Assembly (NCBI RefSeq): GCF_001299635.1
Contig: NZ_JRHN01000024.1
Location: 62,001-126,000 of the forward strand
Reading direction: 5' to 3'
DNA from: Clostridioides difficile
GTDB taxonomy: Bacteria > Bacillota > Clostridia > Peptostreptococcales > Peptostreptococcaceae
Length of the DNA: 64,000 nt
Both the position numbers and the translations under genes were made by a program. The notes below the pieces were generated by a model that worked only from the letters and a program-made list of their open reading frames with translations, searched no databases and was not told the DNA's origin. This document shows positions 48,770-58,065 of this stretch, one piece after another. Position 1 is the first letter of the stretch; each line of letters begins with the position of its first letter.

Positions 48770-49855
48770 ATGAAACAGATATTAGAAGAAAAATCTAAAA
48801 TTACTAAAATATCAAAGGAATATAAGCGAACTAGAATTGAAGAGAAAAACAGAGAATGGACTCAAAAACTAAATGATATACTCAGTAAGGGTGATTTTTC
48901 TAATGAGGAATTACATAAAATTAAAAACTTAATTCCAGAAGAGATATTGACTAGTGAAAATGTTGGCGAAGTTGTGACAGAAGATGGTTACGCTAAGCCT
49001 GAATATGACGAAGTATTTAAATCATTATTTACTTTAAACAATGATTATGATTTACTTGTAAGTTTTATAAATGATATTCTAAATGATGCTCCACATGCTA
49101 ATAGGAATATTAGACCATTTACGAAAATCAAGAAAGTAATTAGAGTTGAAACTGACCCAACTATTAATTATATTGGAGAGAAAAGACCTAGACTTGATAT
49201 TTTAGCTGAAGATGAAGAAAATAATCACATTAATATTGAGATGCAAAGAGCTTTCGAGGATGATTATTTAGAAAGAGCTGAATATTATCTTAGTCGTGTA
49301 CATGGTAGAAAATTAGAAGAAGGTAAAGAATACAAAGAAATTGGAAAAACTATTGGAATACACATATTAAATCATGTAAAATATAATCAAATAGATGATT
49401 ATATAAATTGTATGAGATTAACTATGGATGGTCATCCAAATATTTATTCAGAAAAAACGGCATTGTACTTTGTAGAGCTTCCTAAAATTAACAGATATAA
49501 CAATATAGTAAATAGAATTATGTTGTGGGGAAAATTAATTAGTAATCCTTCTAATTTAGATGTTAGATTTATAGCTAAGAATGATTCTGTTGTTAAGAAA
49601 GCTTTAGATAGGCTAAAAGAGCTAGGAAGCAATGAAGACTATTTATTAAATTTAAAGCGAGGTGCATATATTATGAATAAAAGTAGAAGCTTCAAAGAAG
49701 AAATTTTTAAAGAAGGCATTGAAAAAGGGAAAAGAGAAGAGAAATTTAATTTTATCATAAAGTTAAAAAATAAAGGTTATAATTTAAATGAAATATGTGA
49801 CATTATAGATGATTTAAATAAATCAGAGGTCGAAAAAGTATATAATCAAAACTAA
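48770..49855 (+). CDS. Rpn/PD-(D/E)XK nuclease family transposase-like protein
   Basis: This 361-residue protein belongs to the YhgA-like/Rpn recombination-promoting nuclease group. After a helical N-terminus (1-75), the domain opens with AKPEYDEVFKSLF and reaches the catalytic region RPRLDILAEDEENNHINIEMQ, giving the D...E-x-Q pattern of the PD-(D/E)XK fold near residues 145-165. The C-terminal tail is basic and rich in Lys (GIEKGKREEKF). Such proteins spread with mobile elements and may nick DNA to promote recombination. The gene is complete; AGAGGTG precedes the ATG and a terminator follows. Confidence 0.85.
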   Translation: MKQILEEKSKITKISKEYKRTRIEEKNREWTQKLNDILSKGDFSNEELHKIKNLIPEEILTSENVGEVVTEDGYAKPEYDEVFKSLFTLNNDYDLLVSFINDILNDAPHANRNIRPFTKIKKVIRVETDPTINYIGEKRPRLDILAEDEENNHINIEMQRAFEDDYLERAEYYLSRVHGRKLEEGKEYKEIGKTIGIHILNHVKYNQIDDYINCMRLTMDGHPNIYSEKTALYFVELPKINRYNNIVNRIMLWGKLISNPSNLDVRFIAKNDSVVKKALDRLKELGSNEDYLLNLKRGAYIMNKSRSFKEEIFKEGIEKGKREEKFNFIIKLKNKGYNLNEICDIIDDLNKSEVEKVYNQN

Positions 49856-49860
49856 TAAAA

Positions 49861-49892
49861 ATAAAACATTAACTAAATAGTTAATGTTTTAT
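49861..49892. terminator. Terminator after the Rpn gene
   Basis: ATAAAACATTAACTA (49861-49875) and TAGTTAATGTTTTAT (49878-49892) are exact complements with almost no loop, 3 nt after the stop. Confidence 0.65.
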
Positions 49893-50105
49893 TTCTTTAA
49901 ATCTAAATGTAATAGTTTCACAGTTATATTTTACTCCATAAAATAATAGTTCACCAAGAAATGTTAAACTTGAATAAAGGTGGTATATTTATATGAGTAA
50001 AATAGAAAAGGAATTAAGTTTAAGAAGAACCTAAACCTAAACTTAAAATTATATAAAAATAATCTAATTCGTAAAAATAAAAAATAATTGTATGAGGTGA
50101 AAAAA

Positions 50106-50864
50106 ATGAATGAAGAAATGAGATACGAATTTGAAACATCGAAAGGGATTTGCAAACTTGTAATATCAAAAAACTTAAAGGAAAAAAATTTGAAATCGAA
50201 ACATTGGTGATAGATGGTAATTTATTAAAAGATAGAGGAGAAAGGTGGGCTAAGCTTACTTATTACTGCATGGAATTTGTAATTGAACTTGGGCATGAAG
50301 TTGCTAGACAAGCAGGAAAATTATTTAATATGAAAAAAAGAAATTTTATATTAAAGCTCCACCTGAACTTGAAAAAATGAGAGAAGCATTTTTAAAAGAA
50401 GCTTATAAAATAGAAAGAGACTATTATAATAATGTTTGGGAAAATTTAGGCGAAGATGAAACTGTTGAATTAGTAATTGGAACATCTCGTTTTTACATTA
50501 ACGACAAAAAAATAAATCAAAGCACTAATTTAAAAGAAATAATGGGTGAAATAGATAAAGTTGCATATGAGGTAGGAGGAATATTTAAAAAAAGGAAAAC
50601 TTTCGAGTTTGCAGATACTTGCCAAATTACTAAAAAAACTTTATTGAAAGCAGCAGAAAAAGCAAAACAAATTTTAGCTGAAAAGCAAGAAAAAATTGAG
50701 AAACAAAAAGAAGATAGAAAGCAAAAAGAACAGGAAAAAAGCAAGTAGTAAAAAGTTGGGCTGTATCTTGCAACGACCCAAATGAAGCTTGCGACTTAGA
50801 TACAATGACAGAAATGATAGACGAAAATGGCAAAATAGAGATAATTAGAAGCCACACATATTAA
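50106..50864 (+). pseudogene. Frameshifted gene, about 250 codons
   Basis: Reading across frames gives one continuous protein: MNEEMRYEFETSKGICKLVI, then KGKKFEIETLVIDGNLLKDR and HEVARQAGKLFNMKKRNF. It continues with APPELEKMREAFLKEAYKIE, an Ala/Lys/Glu-rich helix, and finally AVSCNDPNEACDLDTMTEMI before TAA at 50864. The frame changes near 50185, near 50345 and near 50748. The family is not recognised; the content suggests a phage- or plasmid-type protein. A terminator at 50910-50944 follows. Errors in homopolymer runs are an alternative explanation for some shifts. Confidence 0.6.
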
Positions 50865-50909
50865 GCTATGATTAATTTTGCAGTAAGAATTTATATTAAA
50901 GATATAAAT

Positions 50910-50944
50910 AAAGACAAGATATTATAATTTATTATCTTGTCTTT
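50910..50944. terminator. Terminator
   Basis: AAAGACAAGATA (50910-50921) pairs exactly with TATCTTGTCTTT (50933-50944), just after the frameshifted gene. Confidence 0.7.
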
Positions 50945-51149
50945 ATAATTTAGTGTTCAAAAACTATAATTAAGTTTTTTAAGATTTATTGTAATTAATA
51001 CTATATCTACTAGGAATGTTTATATTAACAACACATAAAGTATATCACTTTTGTTCTTTTACCTCTTCTATAATTTTAAAAAAATTTTTGCGATAAATAA
51101 CATCTACTTCAGTTATTGTATATAAAAATTCTTCTCCTCCTTTTTCTAA
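50945..51149. other. Gene-free stretch
   Basis: AT-rich sequence with no convincing coding frame or regulatory site. Confidence 0.3.
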
Positions 51150-51560
51150 AACTTTAATAGATTTAACAATTTATTTAATAAGTATAAAACTCATCAAATA
51201 TCATTATGTGAACTAAAAAATGCTATTAAAAAGAGTCTTCATTCATTACTTTATTACTATAATACAAGACAAGATAATATATCAAGTATAATATCTAACT
51301 TAAAACATATGGTTGGTAAGATATATACATATGATATATTTATTGAGGAGGTAAGAGAAACTATTGATTTTTGTATTGGGATTTTTGAATGGTCAGAAGA
51401 GACTCCTAATTTAATCTTATCTGAATTAGAAAATGGTTTTTGTACTCGTGATCTTTATAATAACCAAGAAAATCTACAGATCAGTTTTATTCCAAAGATA
51501 ATACATCCTGATTTTCCTTCAGAATCTTTAATAGAAGTTACTGAAGTTTCCTTATACTAA
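51150..51560 (+). pseudogene. Probable 5'-truncated gene
   Basis: The frame is open from 51150 and reads coherently (SLCELKNAIKKSLHSLLYYY, then MVGKIYTYDIFIEEV, then FCIGIFEWSEETPNLILSEL), but the only ATG, at 51309, lies in the middle without a ribosome binding site. It is therefore likely the 3' part of a longer gene. If translated from 51309 it is 83 residues. The family is unknown. A terminator (51601-51649) follows. Confidence 0.45.
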
Positions 51561-51600
51561 ATTAATTATTTTATAAAATTGATATTATAAACTTTAAATA

Positions 51601-51649
51601 AAAAAGCTATATTCTATGAGAGTAATATTTTCTAGTAATATAGCTTTTT
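51601..51649. terminator. Bidirectional terminator
   Basis: AAAAAGCTATATT (51601-51613) pairs with AATATAGCTTTTT (51637-51649) between convergent genes. Confidence 0.75.
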
Positions 51650-51656
51650 TGATTTT

Positions 51657-52028
51657 TTATTTTAAATTGTCCATACAAATTTTCAGGTACTTTCTTTCCT
51701 CATCTGTTAATTGCTCACAGGTCATTAATGAATCTAATAGACTTTCCAAAGAACCATTATGGACATTATCAATGAATTCTTTAGTTTCAAATTTTGCATA
51801 TTCACTCTTTATAACTGTAGGTTTATAATATGTATACCTTTCAATTTTTTCTGAGCTTAAAAAACCTTTTTTAATTAATCTTGATAGTAGTGTTAATGTT
51901 GTAGTTTGTTTCCATCCATATTTTTCATACATAGCATTAGTAGCATTAATTGATGCTATTTTAGTATTTGAATCCCAGATAAACTTCATTACTTTTAGTT
52001 CTGCTGGTGCTATTTTTCTTGTTATCAT
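51657..52028 (-). CDS. BlaI/MecI-type repressor, orphan
   Basis: A 123-residue repressor with IAPAELKVMKFIWDSN, YGWKQTTTLTLLSRLIKKGF and a C-terminal dimerisation half. The start at 52028 follows AGAGGA at good spacing; the frame extends to 52109 but that part overlaps the tail of a different broken gene and has no ribosome binding site. It is strikingly like the repressor at 19597-19965, including the KQTTTLTLLSRL helix, so the two may bind the same operators. No BlaR1-type gene is adjacent. Confidence 0.85.
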   Translation of the reverse strand: MITRKIAPAELKVMKFIWDSNTKIASINATNAMYEKYGWKQTTTLTLLSRLIKKGFLSSEKIERYTYYKPTVIKSEYAKFETKEFIDNVHNGSLESLLDSLMTCEQLTDEERKYLKICMDNLK

Positions 52029-52073
52029 ACTATCCATTCCTCTCATACCTTCTTGGAAATATATTTTTTCTTC

Positions 52074-52435
52074 CTTATTTTTTACTAAACTTAGTAAATG
52101 AATAATCATTTGCTAAATCTCTAAAGGCCTTTTTTCTAAGTATATTTAGTTGCATATAGTCAGGGTTATTTAAAATAAACTCTTTATCTGATTCTATGTC
52201 TATATTCAAGGTATTTTTTTTCATTTCTAGATTTAATTAGATTTCCATTTCCATCACAATCAATTAAAAATAAAAATTTACCAACTTGTACTATCTTAAA
52301 AAGCTCATATAGTCCACATTCTTCCTTATCTACAGATAAAAGCATATCCCCTATTTCTAAAGTATCCAACTTAACACCTGTTTCATTTTCTATGCTTTCT
52401 TTTAATAACTTTAAGCTCTCTTTGTTATTTTTCAT
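52074..52435 (-). pseudogene. Frameshifted hypothetical gene
   Basis: The first 73 codons (MKNNKESLKLLKESIENETG onward) read well to LIKSRNEKK, where a run of seven A shifts the frame. As read, translation stops soon after, but the adjacent frame continues NTLNIDIESDKEFILNNPDY and on to FTKFSKK before TAA at 52074. The full product would be about 120 residues. It could be a real single-base lesion, a homopolymer sequencing error, or slippage-dependent expression. The family is not recognised. Confidence 0.5.
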
Positions 52436-52773
52436 AATATCACCCTTTATATTATTTTTACTAAATCTCTAACTGTTCAACCATACTTTTTCTCCTTTCT
52501 CTTTATTGACAATTACAACTTGTGTTTTTTTACTAATAAATAGCTATTTTTTTATCTCTTAACAAATATGGTTCATTTTAAAGATTTTTTTGAAAATAAA
52601 TTAATTGATATGTTCCTTTTATGTTTTATATTAATAATTTAGTATATTATCTTGCATATTCTCCCATTTTAACCTTTTAAACGACCAGTTATGCGAAAAT
52701 ATTGACTTTTCAGAAAATTATTGTTAACATCTAAGTACAATTATTTTTATATATACAAATGTTAGGAGGATAT
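52436..52773. other. Intergenic region
   Basis: No gene is seen. It contains promoter-like AT-rich DNA for the divergent genes, and at 52608-52623 a 16-bp sequence (ATATGTTCCTTTTATG) that recurs at 54557-54572 in the terminator downstream of the secreted papain-like gene. Confidence 0.35.
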
Positions 52774-53808
52774 ATGAAAAAATTAATATTACTATTTTTA
52801 TTAATTATAATAATCACTGCTTGTTCAAAATCTGATGATGAGGAATATAAGTATGCTACTATTAATACCTCTATGGAAAATAGCTCTGTAATTTCTTTAT
52901 ATGATTCAGAAGGCAATTATAAAGGTAATAAAAAAATAAAATATGGAGGAATAATATTAACAGGATTCAAAACAACAGGTGATGATACCAAAGAAAACAT
53001 TTACTATACAGCACCTGCAACTAACAATAAATCAAATGACTTTGTTCTCCAAATAAACAAAGATACATTAAAACCTAAAACTATAATCTCATCCAAAGGT
53101 AATAATCCAACTTTTTTTGTATCTGATCAAAAAAATATCTACTCAGGATCATCTAGTCCAGACGAAGTTTTTCTTTCTAAAACAAATTTAAAGTCCAATG
53201 AAATATTAAAATCAACAATATTTAAAAATCTAGGTGTAGGAATAGTATTAGTTGAAAAAAATGAAAAAGTATATTTAATATCTTTTAAAGAAGTTTCCAG
53301 CACCTATAAATTAATTTTATCAGTTATAAATAAAGAAAATTTAAGTATCGAGAAAACTATTGATATATCAGATGGAAGTTATGCAACAAGTGCAAAAATT
53401 ATAAATAACAACCTATATATATTAAAAAATAGAGATGGTAATGATATGCTTTCAAATAAAATTATAAGAGTTAATCTAGATGACTATTCATCTAAAATCA
53501 TTGAATTACCCTTTGATAACTTATCTCAGATACTGGCTGATGAAAATTATCTTTACATAACTGAAAGCAGTTCTTTAGGTGAAACAACTCAACATAGAGT
53601 AGCTAGGTTAAATATAGATAGTTTAGAAATAAATCAATATGATACTGAAAATGAGCATATTTCAAGCTGTATAAATAAAGATGAATTTTTATCTTCTAAT
53701 GGAGAAGAAATCTATATTTATAATTTAGGTGATTTTAAATTGAAGAAATCTATTAAATTAAAAAAATATGAGAATAAGACTTTTGTATCTTTTTTTATTA
53801 ATAATTAA
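52774..53808 (+). CDS. Lipoprotein, probable beta-propeller
   Basis: The start at 52774 (344 residues) follows TTAGGAGG. A lipoprotein signal peptide ends in IIITACSKS, with the lipid-bearing Cys near residue 17. The mature part has repeated segments that look like propeller blades: DSEGNYKGNKKIKYGG, then VLQINKDTLKPKTII, then VINKENLSIEKTIDIS, then RVNLDDYSSKIIELPF, then RLNIDSLEINQYD. It should be anchored to the outer face of the membrane. A secreted papain-like protein gene follows 48 nt downstream and may be co-expressed. Function unknown. Confidence 0.75.
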   Translation: MKKLILLFLLIIIITACSKSDDEEYKYATINTSMENSSVISLYDSEGNYKGNKKIKYGGIILTGFKTTGDDTKENIYYTAPATNNKSNDFVLQINKDTLKPKTIISSKGNNPTFFVSDQKNIYSGSSSPDEVFLSKTNLKSNEILKSTIFKNLGVGIVLVEKNEKVYLISFKEVSSTYKLILSVINKENLSIEKTIDISDGSYATSAKIINNNLYILKNRDGNDMLSNKIIRVNLDDYSSKIIELPFDNLSQILADENYLYITESSSLGETTQHRVARLNIDSLEINQYDTENEHISSCINKDEFLSSNGEEIYIYNLGDFKLKKSIKLKKYENKTFVSFFINN

Positions 53809-53856
53809 CTGTTCTTTTGAATGGTTAAAATATATAAATACAAGGAGATGTGAACT

Positions 53857-54507
53857 ATGAAAATTAAAAATTACGTTTCAGGTGTTTTAGTATTAGGCTT
53901 AATTCTTATCAATTCTAGCATGTTATTATTCGCAAATGAAGTCCAACATAATGAAAGTCAAAGTGATGAAGCTATAATTCAGAAACAATTAGATGGATTT
54001 AAAGAAATAGACCAAGAATTGCATAAAAATGGAATACAAAGTACAGATAAAGATCCAAATCTTACTAAAGCAACATCAGGTACATATCCAACAAGAATAG
54101 GTGCTATACTTGTTACTAAAGATGGATCATCAGGAAAACTTATAGGTCATGCAGGAATAGTTCATACAGCTAAAACTACAGTTGAATCTTTCTCTGATGG
54201 TGGAGTAAAAGTATATAATAATAATTGGCGTGATAGATATAATACTATTTATGGTTTAGGAGTAGGAAGTACTACAGCAAATCAAGATAAGACTGCTGCA
54301 ACATGGGCATATAATAAGAGAAATTCTCCATATAACTGGATATTTGAGCAACCAGAACTTACAAATGCGTTTTATTGTTCTCAATTAGTTTATAAAGCAT
54401 ATAAATCAACAACAGGTGTTAATTTAAATTATGGAGGAGGAGCTGTATTTCCATATGATTTAGTAAGATCAGGAGAAACATATACTTCTTATACTAAAGG
54501 TGTTTAA
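53857..54507 (+). CDS. Secreted papain-like cysteine peptidase (YiiX/C92-like)
   Basis: This 216-residue protein has a signal peptide (about 1-27) and then a permuted NlpC/P60-like fold. His98 in KLIGHAGIVHT and Cys174 in FYCSQLVYKAY occur in the order His before Cys, typical of the YiiX/Peptidase_C92 group. Members cut or remodel peptide or lipid substrates of the cell wall; the substrate here is unknown. AAGGAGATG precedes the ATG. It follows the lipoprotein gene closely. Confidence 0.75.
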   Translation: MKIKNYVSGVLVLGLILINSSMLLFANEVQHNESQSDEAIIQKQLDGFKEIDQELHKNGIQSTDKDPNLTKATSGTYPTRIGAILVTKDGSSGKLIGHAGIVHTAKTTVESFSDGGVKVYNNNWRDRYNTIYGLGVGSTTANQDKTAATWAYNKRNSPYNWIFEQPELTNAFYCSQLVYKAYKSTTGVNLNYGGGAVFPYDLVRSGETYTSYTKGV

Positions 54508-54748
54508 TTCATTACAATTTTATCTTAATATATAAAAATAAATAATTAGTCAGATAATATGTTCCTTTTATGGTAGATAGCTTAAACAAAACTACTATCA
54601 TTAAGGGAACATATTTTTTATTAGAGAATTTAAATTTATTTCAAAAATAGTTAAATTTTATACCATATTATATGTAATAAAAAATTTAAGCATAGTTAAT
54701 GCATATAAAAAATAAGCTATACATGTTAGCGATAAAGGGGGAATTTTC
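54508..54748 (+). other. Terminator and leader region
   Basis: ATATGTTCCTT (from 54557) pairs with AAGGGAACATAT (54604-54615, one bulge) followed by a T run, with an inner stem between 54572 and 54600: the terminator of the secreted peptidase gene. Leader element B follows at 54663-54741. Confidence 0.6.
54663..54741 (+). promoter_or_regulatory. Two-hairpin leader element, copy B
   Basis: CCATATTATATGTAAT (54663-54678), hairpin 1 GCAT-N5-ATGC (54690-54702), a 13-nt spacer, hairpin 2 GCTA-N7-TAGC (54716-54730), then AAAGGGGGAA before a TTG start. The geometry is the same as in copies C and D although the stem bases differ, which points to conserved base pairing. Confidence 0.6.
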
Positions 54749-55282
54749 TTGATTAAAGCAAAAAAATTAAATAAATATAATATACTTTACATTGTAAATA
54801 TTCTTAAAAAATTACGTATAAGCACTTACCTATTAATACCATTATTATTTTTTTTATTAGTTTTACCAAAACAACTAATTTACATTTCTATATTAACTTT
54901 ATTATTTTATTCAATTAGCAAATTATATGAAAACAAGCCTTATAAATCTATTGAAGTTGATACTGAACCATTCAATAATGTTGAAACTACCAATGAATCT
55001 CATGAATCTAAATTTAAAGATACCTTATTCATCAATCAGATAATTGATAAAAAAGAACATTGTATATTACATAATTTTAAAGTGCATTGGAAAATCTATC
55101 TTGAGGAAATGGTTATAGATATAACTACTGTAAAATTATTTTATTATGATAATGGAACTATAGCAAAAATATGTGTATTTGATAATAACATAGACATATA
55201 TTTTAATGATAAAATAACACTTGAAACGCTTTATTATAAGCTACAAGAATGCAGTTCTTTTTCAGATCTTACATCAATTTAA
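54749..55282 (+). CDS. Membrane protein, 177 aa (TTG start)
   Basis: The TTG at 54749 follows AAAGGGGGAA. A basic N-terminus is followed by two hydrophobic segments (about 25-40 and 43-57), then a soluble domain of about 110 residues (LHNFKVHWKIYLEEMVIDIT onward). The family is not recognised. It is preceded by leader element B and followed by a terminator, so it is a single transcription unit with the same type of leader as the E2/ThiF operon. Confidence 0.55.
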   Translation: MIKAKKLNKYNILYIVNILKKLRISTYLLIPLLFFLLVLPKQLIYISILTLLFYSISKLYENKPYKSIEVDTEPFNNVETTNESHESKFKDTLFINQIIDKKEHCILHNFKVHWKIYLEEMVIDITTVKLFYYDNGTIAKICVFDNNIDIYFNDKITLETLYYKLQECSSFSDLTSI

Positions 55283-55622
55283 ATCTATTTAGATAAAGTA
55301 ATGTAAAGTCAATAAATTTTGATGGTATTAACTTTATAAATATACTTCAAGAGAGGAAATAGTTATTCAAGAATATAGACTAGATGTTCATTCTATATTA
55401 AAAGAATTTAAATTATGATATTAAAAAATAATTTTCAAAATTAAAACTGTTATTAAGTGATTATAAATCATTTTAATAACAGTTTTTTTATTTCTTATAA
55501 AAATTTTCAAAAAAGACTTCTAAATGCCCCATATTATATATGAATTAAATCAAAGCTATCTTCTAGCACTAAAAAAATAAGCTGTCACTATCAGCATAAC
55601 AAATAAAAAGGAGGTTTTTTTA
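55283..55622 (+). other. Terminator and leader region
   Basis: A short remnant frame (about 55360-55420, QEYRLDVHSILKEFKL) is followed by a terminator: AAAACTGTTATTAA (55443-55456) with TTAATAACAGTTTT (55473-55486). Leader element C follows. Confidence 0.5.
55529..55616 (+). promoter_or_regulatory. Two-hairpin leader element, copy C
   Basis: CCATATTATATATGAATT (from 55529), hairpin 1 GCTA-N5-TAGC (55555-55567), a 13-nt spacer, hairpin 2 GCTG-N7-CAGC (55581-55595), then AAGGAGG before the first gene of the E2/ThiF operon. Confidence 0.6.
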
Positions 55623-56297
55623 ATGAGATCAAAATCTTTATTATTATCTTCACTCTATCGAAAAGATTTAGGTGAGATATTTAAAAACTTTAATGAGATT
55701 AACAGACAAAATATTTTTAAGACAAAAAAAATTTTATTCAATTTAGGATTCCCAGTAAGATATCCAGCTAAAGCAAACACTATATTAAAAAAATTAAAAA
55801 TTAAAGAGAATAATATAGAAAAAGAAATTGCTTTATTTTATTCAAAACCAGACAATTCAAATGATATTATTACCATTACTAAAGAAAATACCATAAAAAT
55901 ACTTATGGAAGATGGTAATATCTTTGGGGTAAAAAAAGTTCTATTCTATTTAGGATTTAAAGTAAATCACTCTAATAATACAGACATTAAATTTAGAAAA
56001 ACTATATTTAAAAAAAATGCTGAAAAAAAATCAGCTGTACTACTTTATTTAAAATCTAGTAGAACAAATGGAAATATCATAATTTCTAAAGAAAATGCTT
56101 TAGGACTTTTGGACGAAGAAATCCATCTTGTAAAATGTATAAATTGTGGTCATTATGATGATTCACTGTATGAGCTATTAGGATTCAATATGCCTTGCTG
56201 TGATTTTATTAATAAAACAATTAATAATTGTATGAATTTTCATAAATGTAATTATTATTATGAAAATAAACTAAAAAAATCAAATTATAAAAATTAG
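55623..56297 (+). CDS. Unknown protein with internal duplication and Cys-rich tail
   Basis: The 224-residue protein contains two similar segments. Residues about 35-100 (KTKKILFNLGFPVRY through ITITKENTIKIL) resemble about 115-180 (GVKKVLFYLGFKVNH through NIIISKENALGLL). The last ~40 residues hold seven or so Cys (CINCGH, PCCDF, NNCMNFHKCN), perhaps a metal site. AAGGAGG precedes the ATG. It is the first gene of the operon that continues with the E2-like and E1-like genes. I do not recognise the family. Confidence 0.55.
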   Translation: MRSKSLLLSSLYRKDLGEIFKNFNEINRQNIFKTKKILFNLGFPVRYPAKANTILKKLKIKENNIEKEIALFYSKPDNSNDIITITKENTIKILMEDGNIFGVKKVLFYLGFKVNHSNNTDIKFRKTIFKKNAEKKSAVLLYLKSSRTNGNIIISKENALGLLDEEIHLVKCINCGHYDDSLYELLGFNMPCCDFINKTINNCMNFHKCNYYYENKLKKSNYKN

Positions 56298-56308
56298 GAG
56301 TGATTTAT

Positions 56309-56596
56309 ATGATTAATTTTGATGAACTACAAAAAAATTTGGACTCCCAAATAGAATTATCAGGAGATGATATATTAATAAGAAATTTATTAGAAATGTG
56401 CTCATCCCTTCCAAAAATTAATGAGAAAGTATTAAAAAAGATACCATCAAGAATTTTTGTTAAAGTATCTTCTATGCTATCTATAGATAATGTTGAAGAG
56501 AACCATATTATAAATGACATGATTGAATTTGAATATTTAAAAGAAAACTTATCATCAATTCCTCAATCTATTGATGAAGAGGAGGAAATATACTAA
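56309..56596 (+). CDS. Small acidic protein, 95 aa
   Basis: I start at the ATG at 56309 (MINFDELQKN), with AGGAGTG upstream; a GTG at 56300 is within that site. The protein is acidic and helical, ending SIDEEEEIY. Its stop overlaps the next start by one base (TAATG), so it is translationally coupled to the 261-residue gene. No family is recognised. Confidence 0.55.
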   Translation: MINFDELQKNLDSQIELSGDDILIRNLLEMCSSLPKINEKVLKKIPSRIFVKVSSMLSIDNVEENHIINDMIEFEYLKENLSSIPQSIDEEEEIY

Positions 56597-57381
56597 TGTT
56601 TAAACATATTGGCCAATCTGAGAAAAATATATTGATGTATAATCTAAAAGAACTTTCAAAGATAAAGAACTCTTTCAAAGAAAATTATATCAATACAGAA
56701 CAATTTATTAATATGAAATTGTCATTTAATAATGCCTTAGATTTTTATATTAATTTATTAAAATCTAATAATTGTTATTGTTGTGTAAATAGAAATAAAG
56801 TCATCTTACAGTATCTAAAAAACTTTAATATGATAAATACAAATATTATCAACATTATTCTTAAAAACACTAGTGATATGATTTCAGAAGTTACTCAAGA
56901 TGAAGATGCATTTGAGTTAGTTGAAGAATTGTTTAATACACTTGAAAGCTTCTGTAATATTAATCATATTTTTACTAGTTATTATGATCTAATCACTTCT
57001 CGTCATGAAGAGACTCTTATGTACAATGATACTAATATGTATAAAATATTTGAAGATATTATTTTGTATATAGGAGATTGTTTAAAAATTAATTCAAAAA
57101 AAATCGAAGATACTTATATGTTTCATGATGAATTTTATTCTTATTTTAATAATGATATCATGGTTATAGCTATTAATATTTCTATAAAAAATAATATAAT
57201 ATCACTAATAAAAAACCTTTTTATAGATGATTATGGTGATGATTGCTATTGTTCAAGTGGATATACTTTTTTATGTATTTCTACAAATACTCTGATTAAA
57301 TCAGGAATTAGAACTGATGTTTTTATATTGATTTTATTAAGTATCTTGGAGGAAAAATATAATGAAAACTATATTATTTGA
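56596..57381 (+). CDS. Unknown protein, MxKHIG paralogue 1 (261 aa)
   Basis: The protein starts MFKHIGQSEKN and is rich in Asn, Ile, Leu and Asp, with no clear membrane segment. It is paralogous to the product of 59851-60645: same opening M-x-KHIG-x-x-EK, similar length, matching features such as DEFYSYFNNDIMVIAINISI against DFFSLYSSDSSVIAINTTF, and a similar C-terminal end (FILILLSILEEKYNENY against IILIILGYLEIYLNKSY). It overlaps the E2-like gene by 20 nt. I know no family for it; the position makes it a probable component or substrate of the E1/E2-like system. Confidence 0.6.
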   Translation: MFKHIGQSEKNILMYNLKELSKIKNSFKENYINTEQFINMKLSFNNALDFYINLLKSNNCYCCVNRNKVILQYLKNFNMINTNIINIILKNTSDMISEVTQDEDAFELVEELFNTLESFCNINHIFTSYYDLITSRHEETLMYNDTNMYKIFEDIILYIGDCLKINSKKIEDTYMFHDEFYSYFNNDIMVIAINISIKNNIISLIKNLFIDDYGDDCYCSSGYTFLCISTNTLIKSGIRTDVFILILLSILEEKYNENYII

Positions 57382-58051
57382 ATTAATAGAGAATAGTAAC
57401 ACAGTTAACCTTATAGAAAATAATGATGGAAGAAAAAGAGTTAAAACATTGCTTGTTTCAGATTTTATAAGTAGTATACTCTCATCTTCTAAATTAGAAA
57501 CCCTGTCAGATATACCTGTCTTCAGTCCTATATATCAAGAAAAAGATAACATGAAACTTATTCAAACAATTCAATTAAATAAAACAACAAGGATCTATAT
57601 TATACTTCGAGAAGAACTATCTGCTCCTATGAGTTTTGGTAAAGATTTTTATAGTGATATAGGTATGCCAAATTTATTGTTTGCGATAAAAACTGTTAAT
57701 AATATCTTTAGTAAACTATATGTATCAGTATCCAAGACAAAAAATATAAACAAAAATACTCAATTATTTATTTATCCATTTTCAAATGTATATAAAGATG
57801 GAAATGTTTGTTTAGGTTCTAATCAAATTAATTTAAATTTTAACCAAATAGAAAATATTTTTCTAATACCAAATATCTTTTTTAGTATGGCAAATACTAT
57901 TGACCACTTTTCTTTAAAAAATAATACACAAAATCTAGATTATTTAGAATTACTAGAATATCTAAATCATAAACAATTTGACAATAATTTATTAATTAAA
58001 AACTATACTTATAACGAATGGACCAAAAAACTTATTCAAAATAAAGCATAA
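57362..58051 (+). CDS. Prokaryotic E2-like protein (family D / PRTRC_B type)
   Basis: The 229-residue protein resembles the Prok-E2 family D proteins (PRTRC system protein B), thought to be diverged ubiquitin-conjugating E2 folds. The key region FIYPFSNVYKDGNVCLGSN places a candidate active-site Cys at residue 150 in an N-V-C-x-G setting, as in that family. An upstream beta-rich half (TRIYIILREEL) is consistent with the fold. GGAGGAAAAATATA lies inside the preceding gene, giving the start. A ThiF/E1-like gene follows three genes later. Substrate and activity are not known. Confidence 0.65.
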   Translation: MKTILFELIENSNTVNLIENNDGRKRVKTLLVSDFISSILSSSKLETLSDIPVFSPIYQEKDNMKLIQTIQLNKTTRIYIILREELSAPMSFGKDFYSDIGMPNLLFAIKTVNNIFSKLYVSVSKTKNINKNTQLFIYPFSNVYKDGNVCLGSNQINLNFNQIENIFLIPNIFFSMANTIDHFSLKNNTQNLDYLELLEYLNHKQFDNNLLIKNYTYNEWTKKLIQNKA

Positions 58052-58065
58052 ATTGGAGGTAAAAT

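Noticed and set aside
52029-52109. Longer start of the third BlaI-type repressor
   Set aside because: The extra 27 codons overlap the end of another broken gene, and AGAGGA supports the start at 52028.
52608-54572. 16-bp repeat ATATGTTCCTTTTATG at 52608 and 54557 as an insertion footprint
   Set aside because: Too short and AT-rich to support an element; the second copy is part of a terminator stem.
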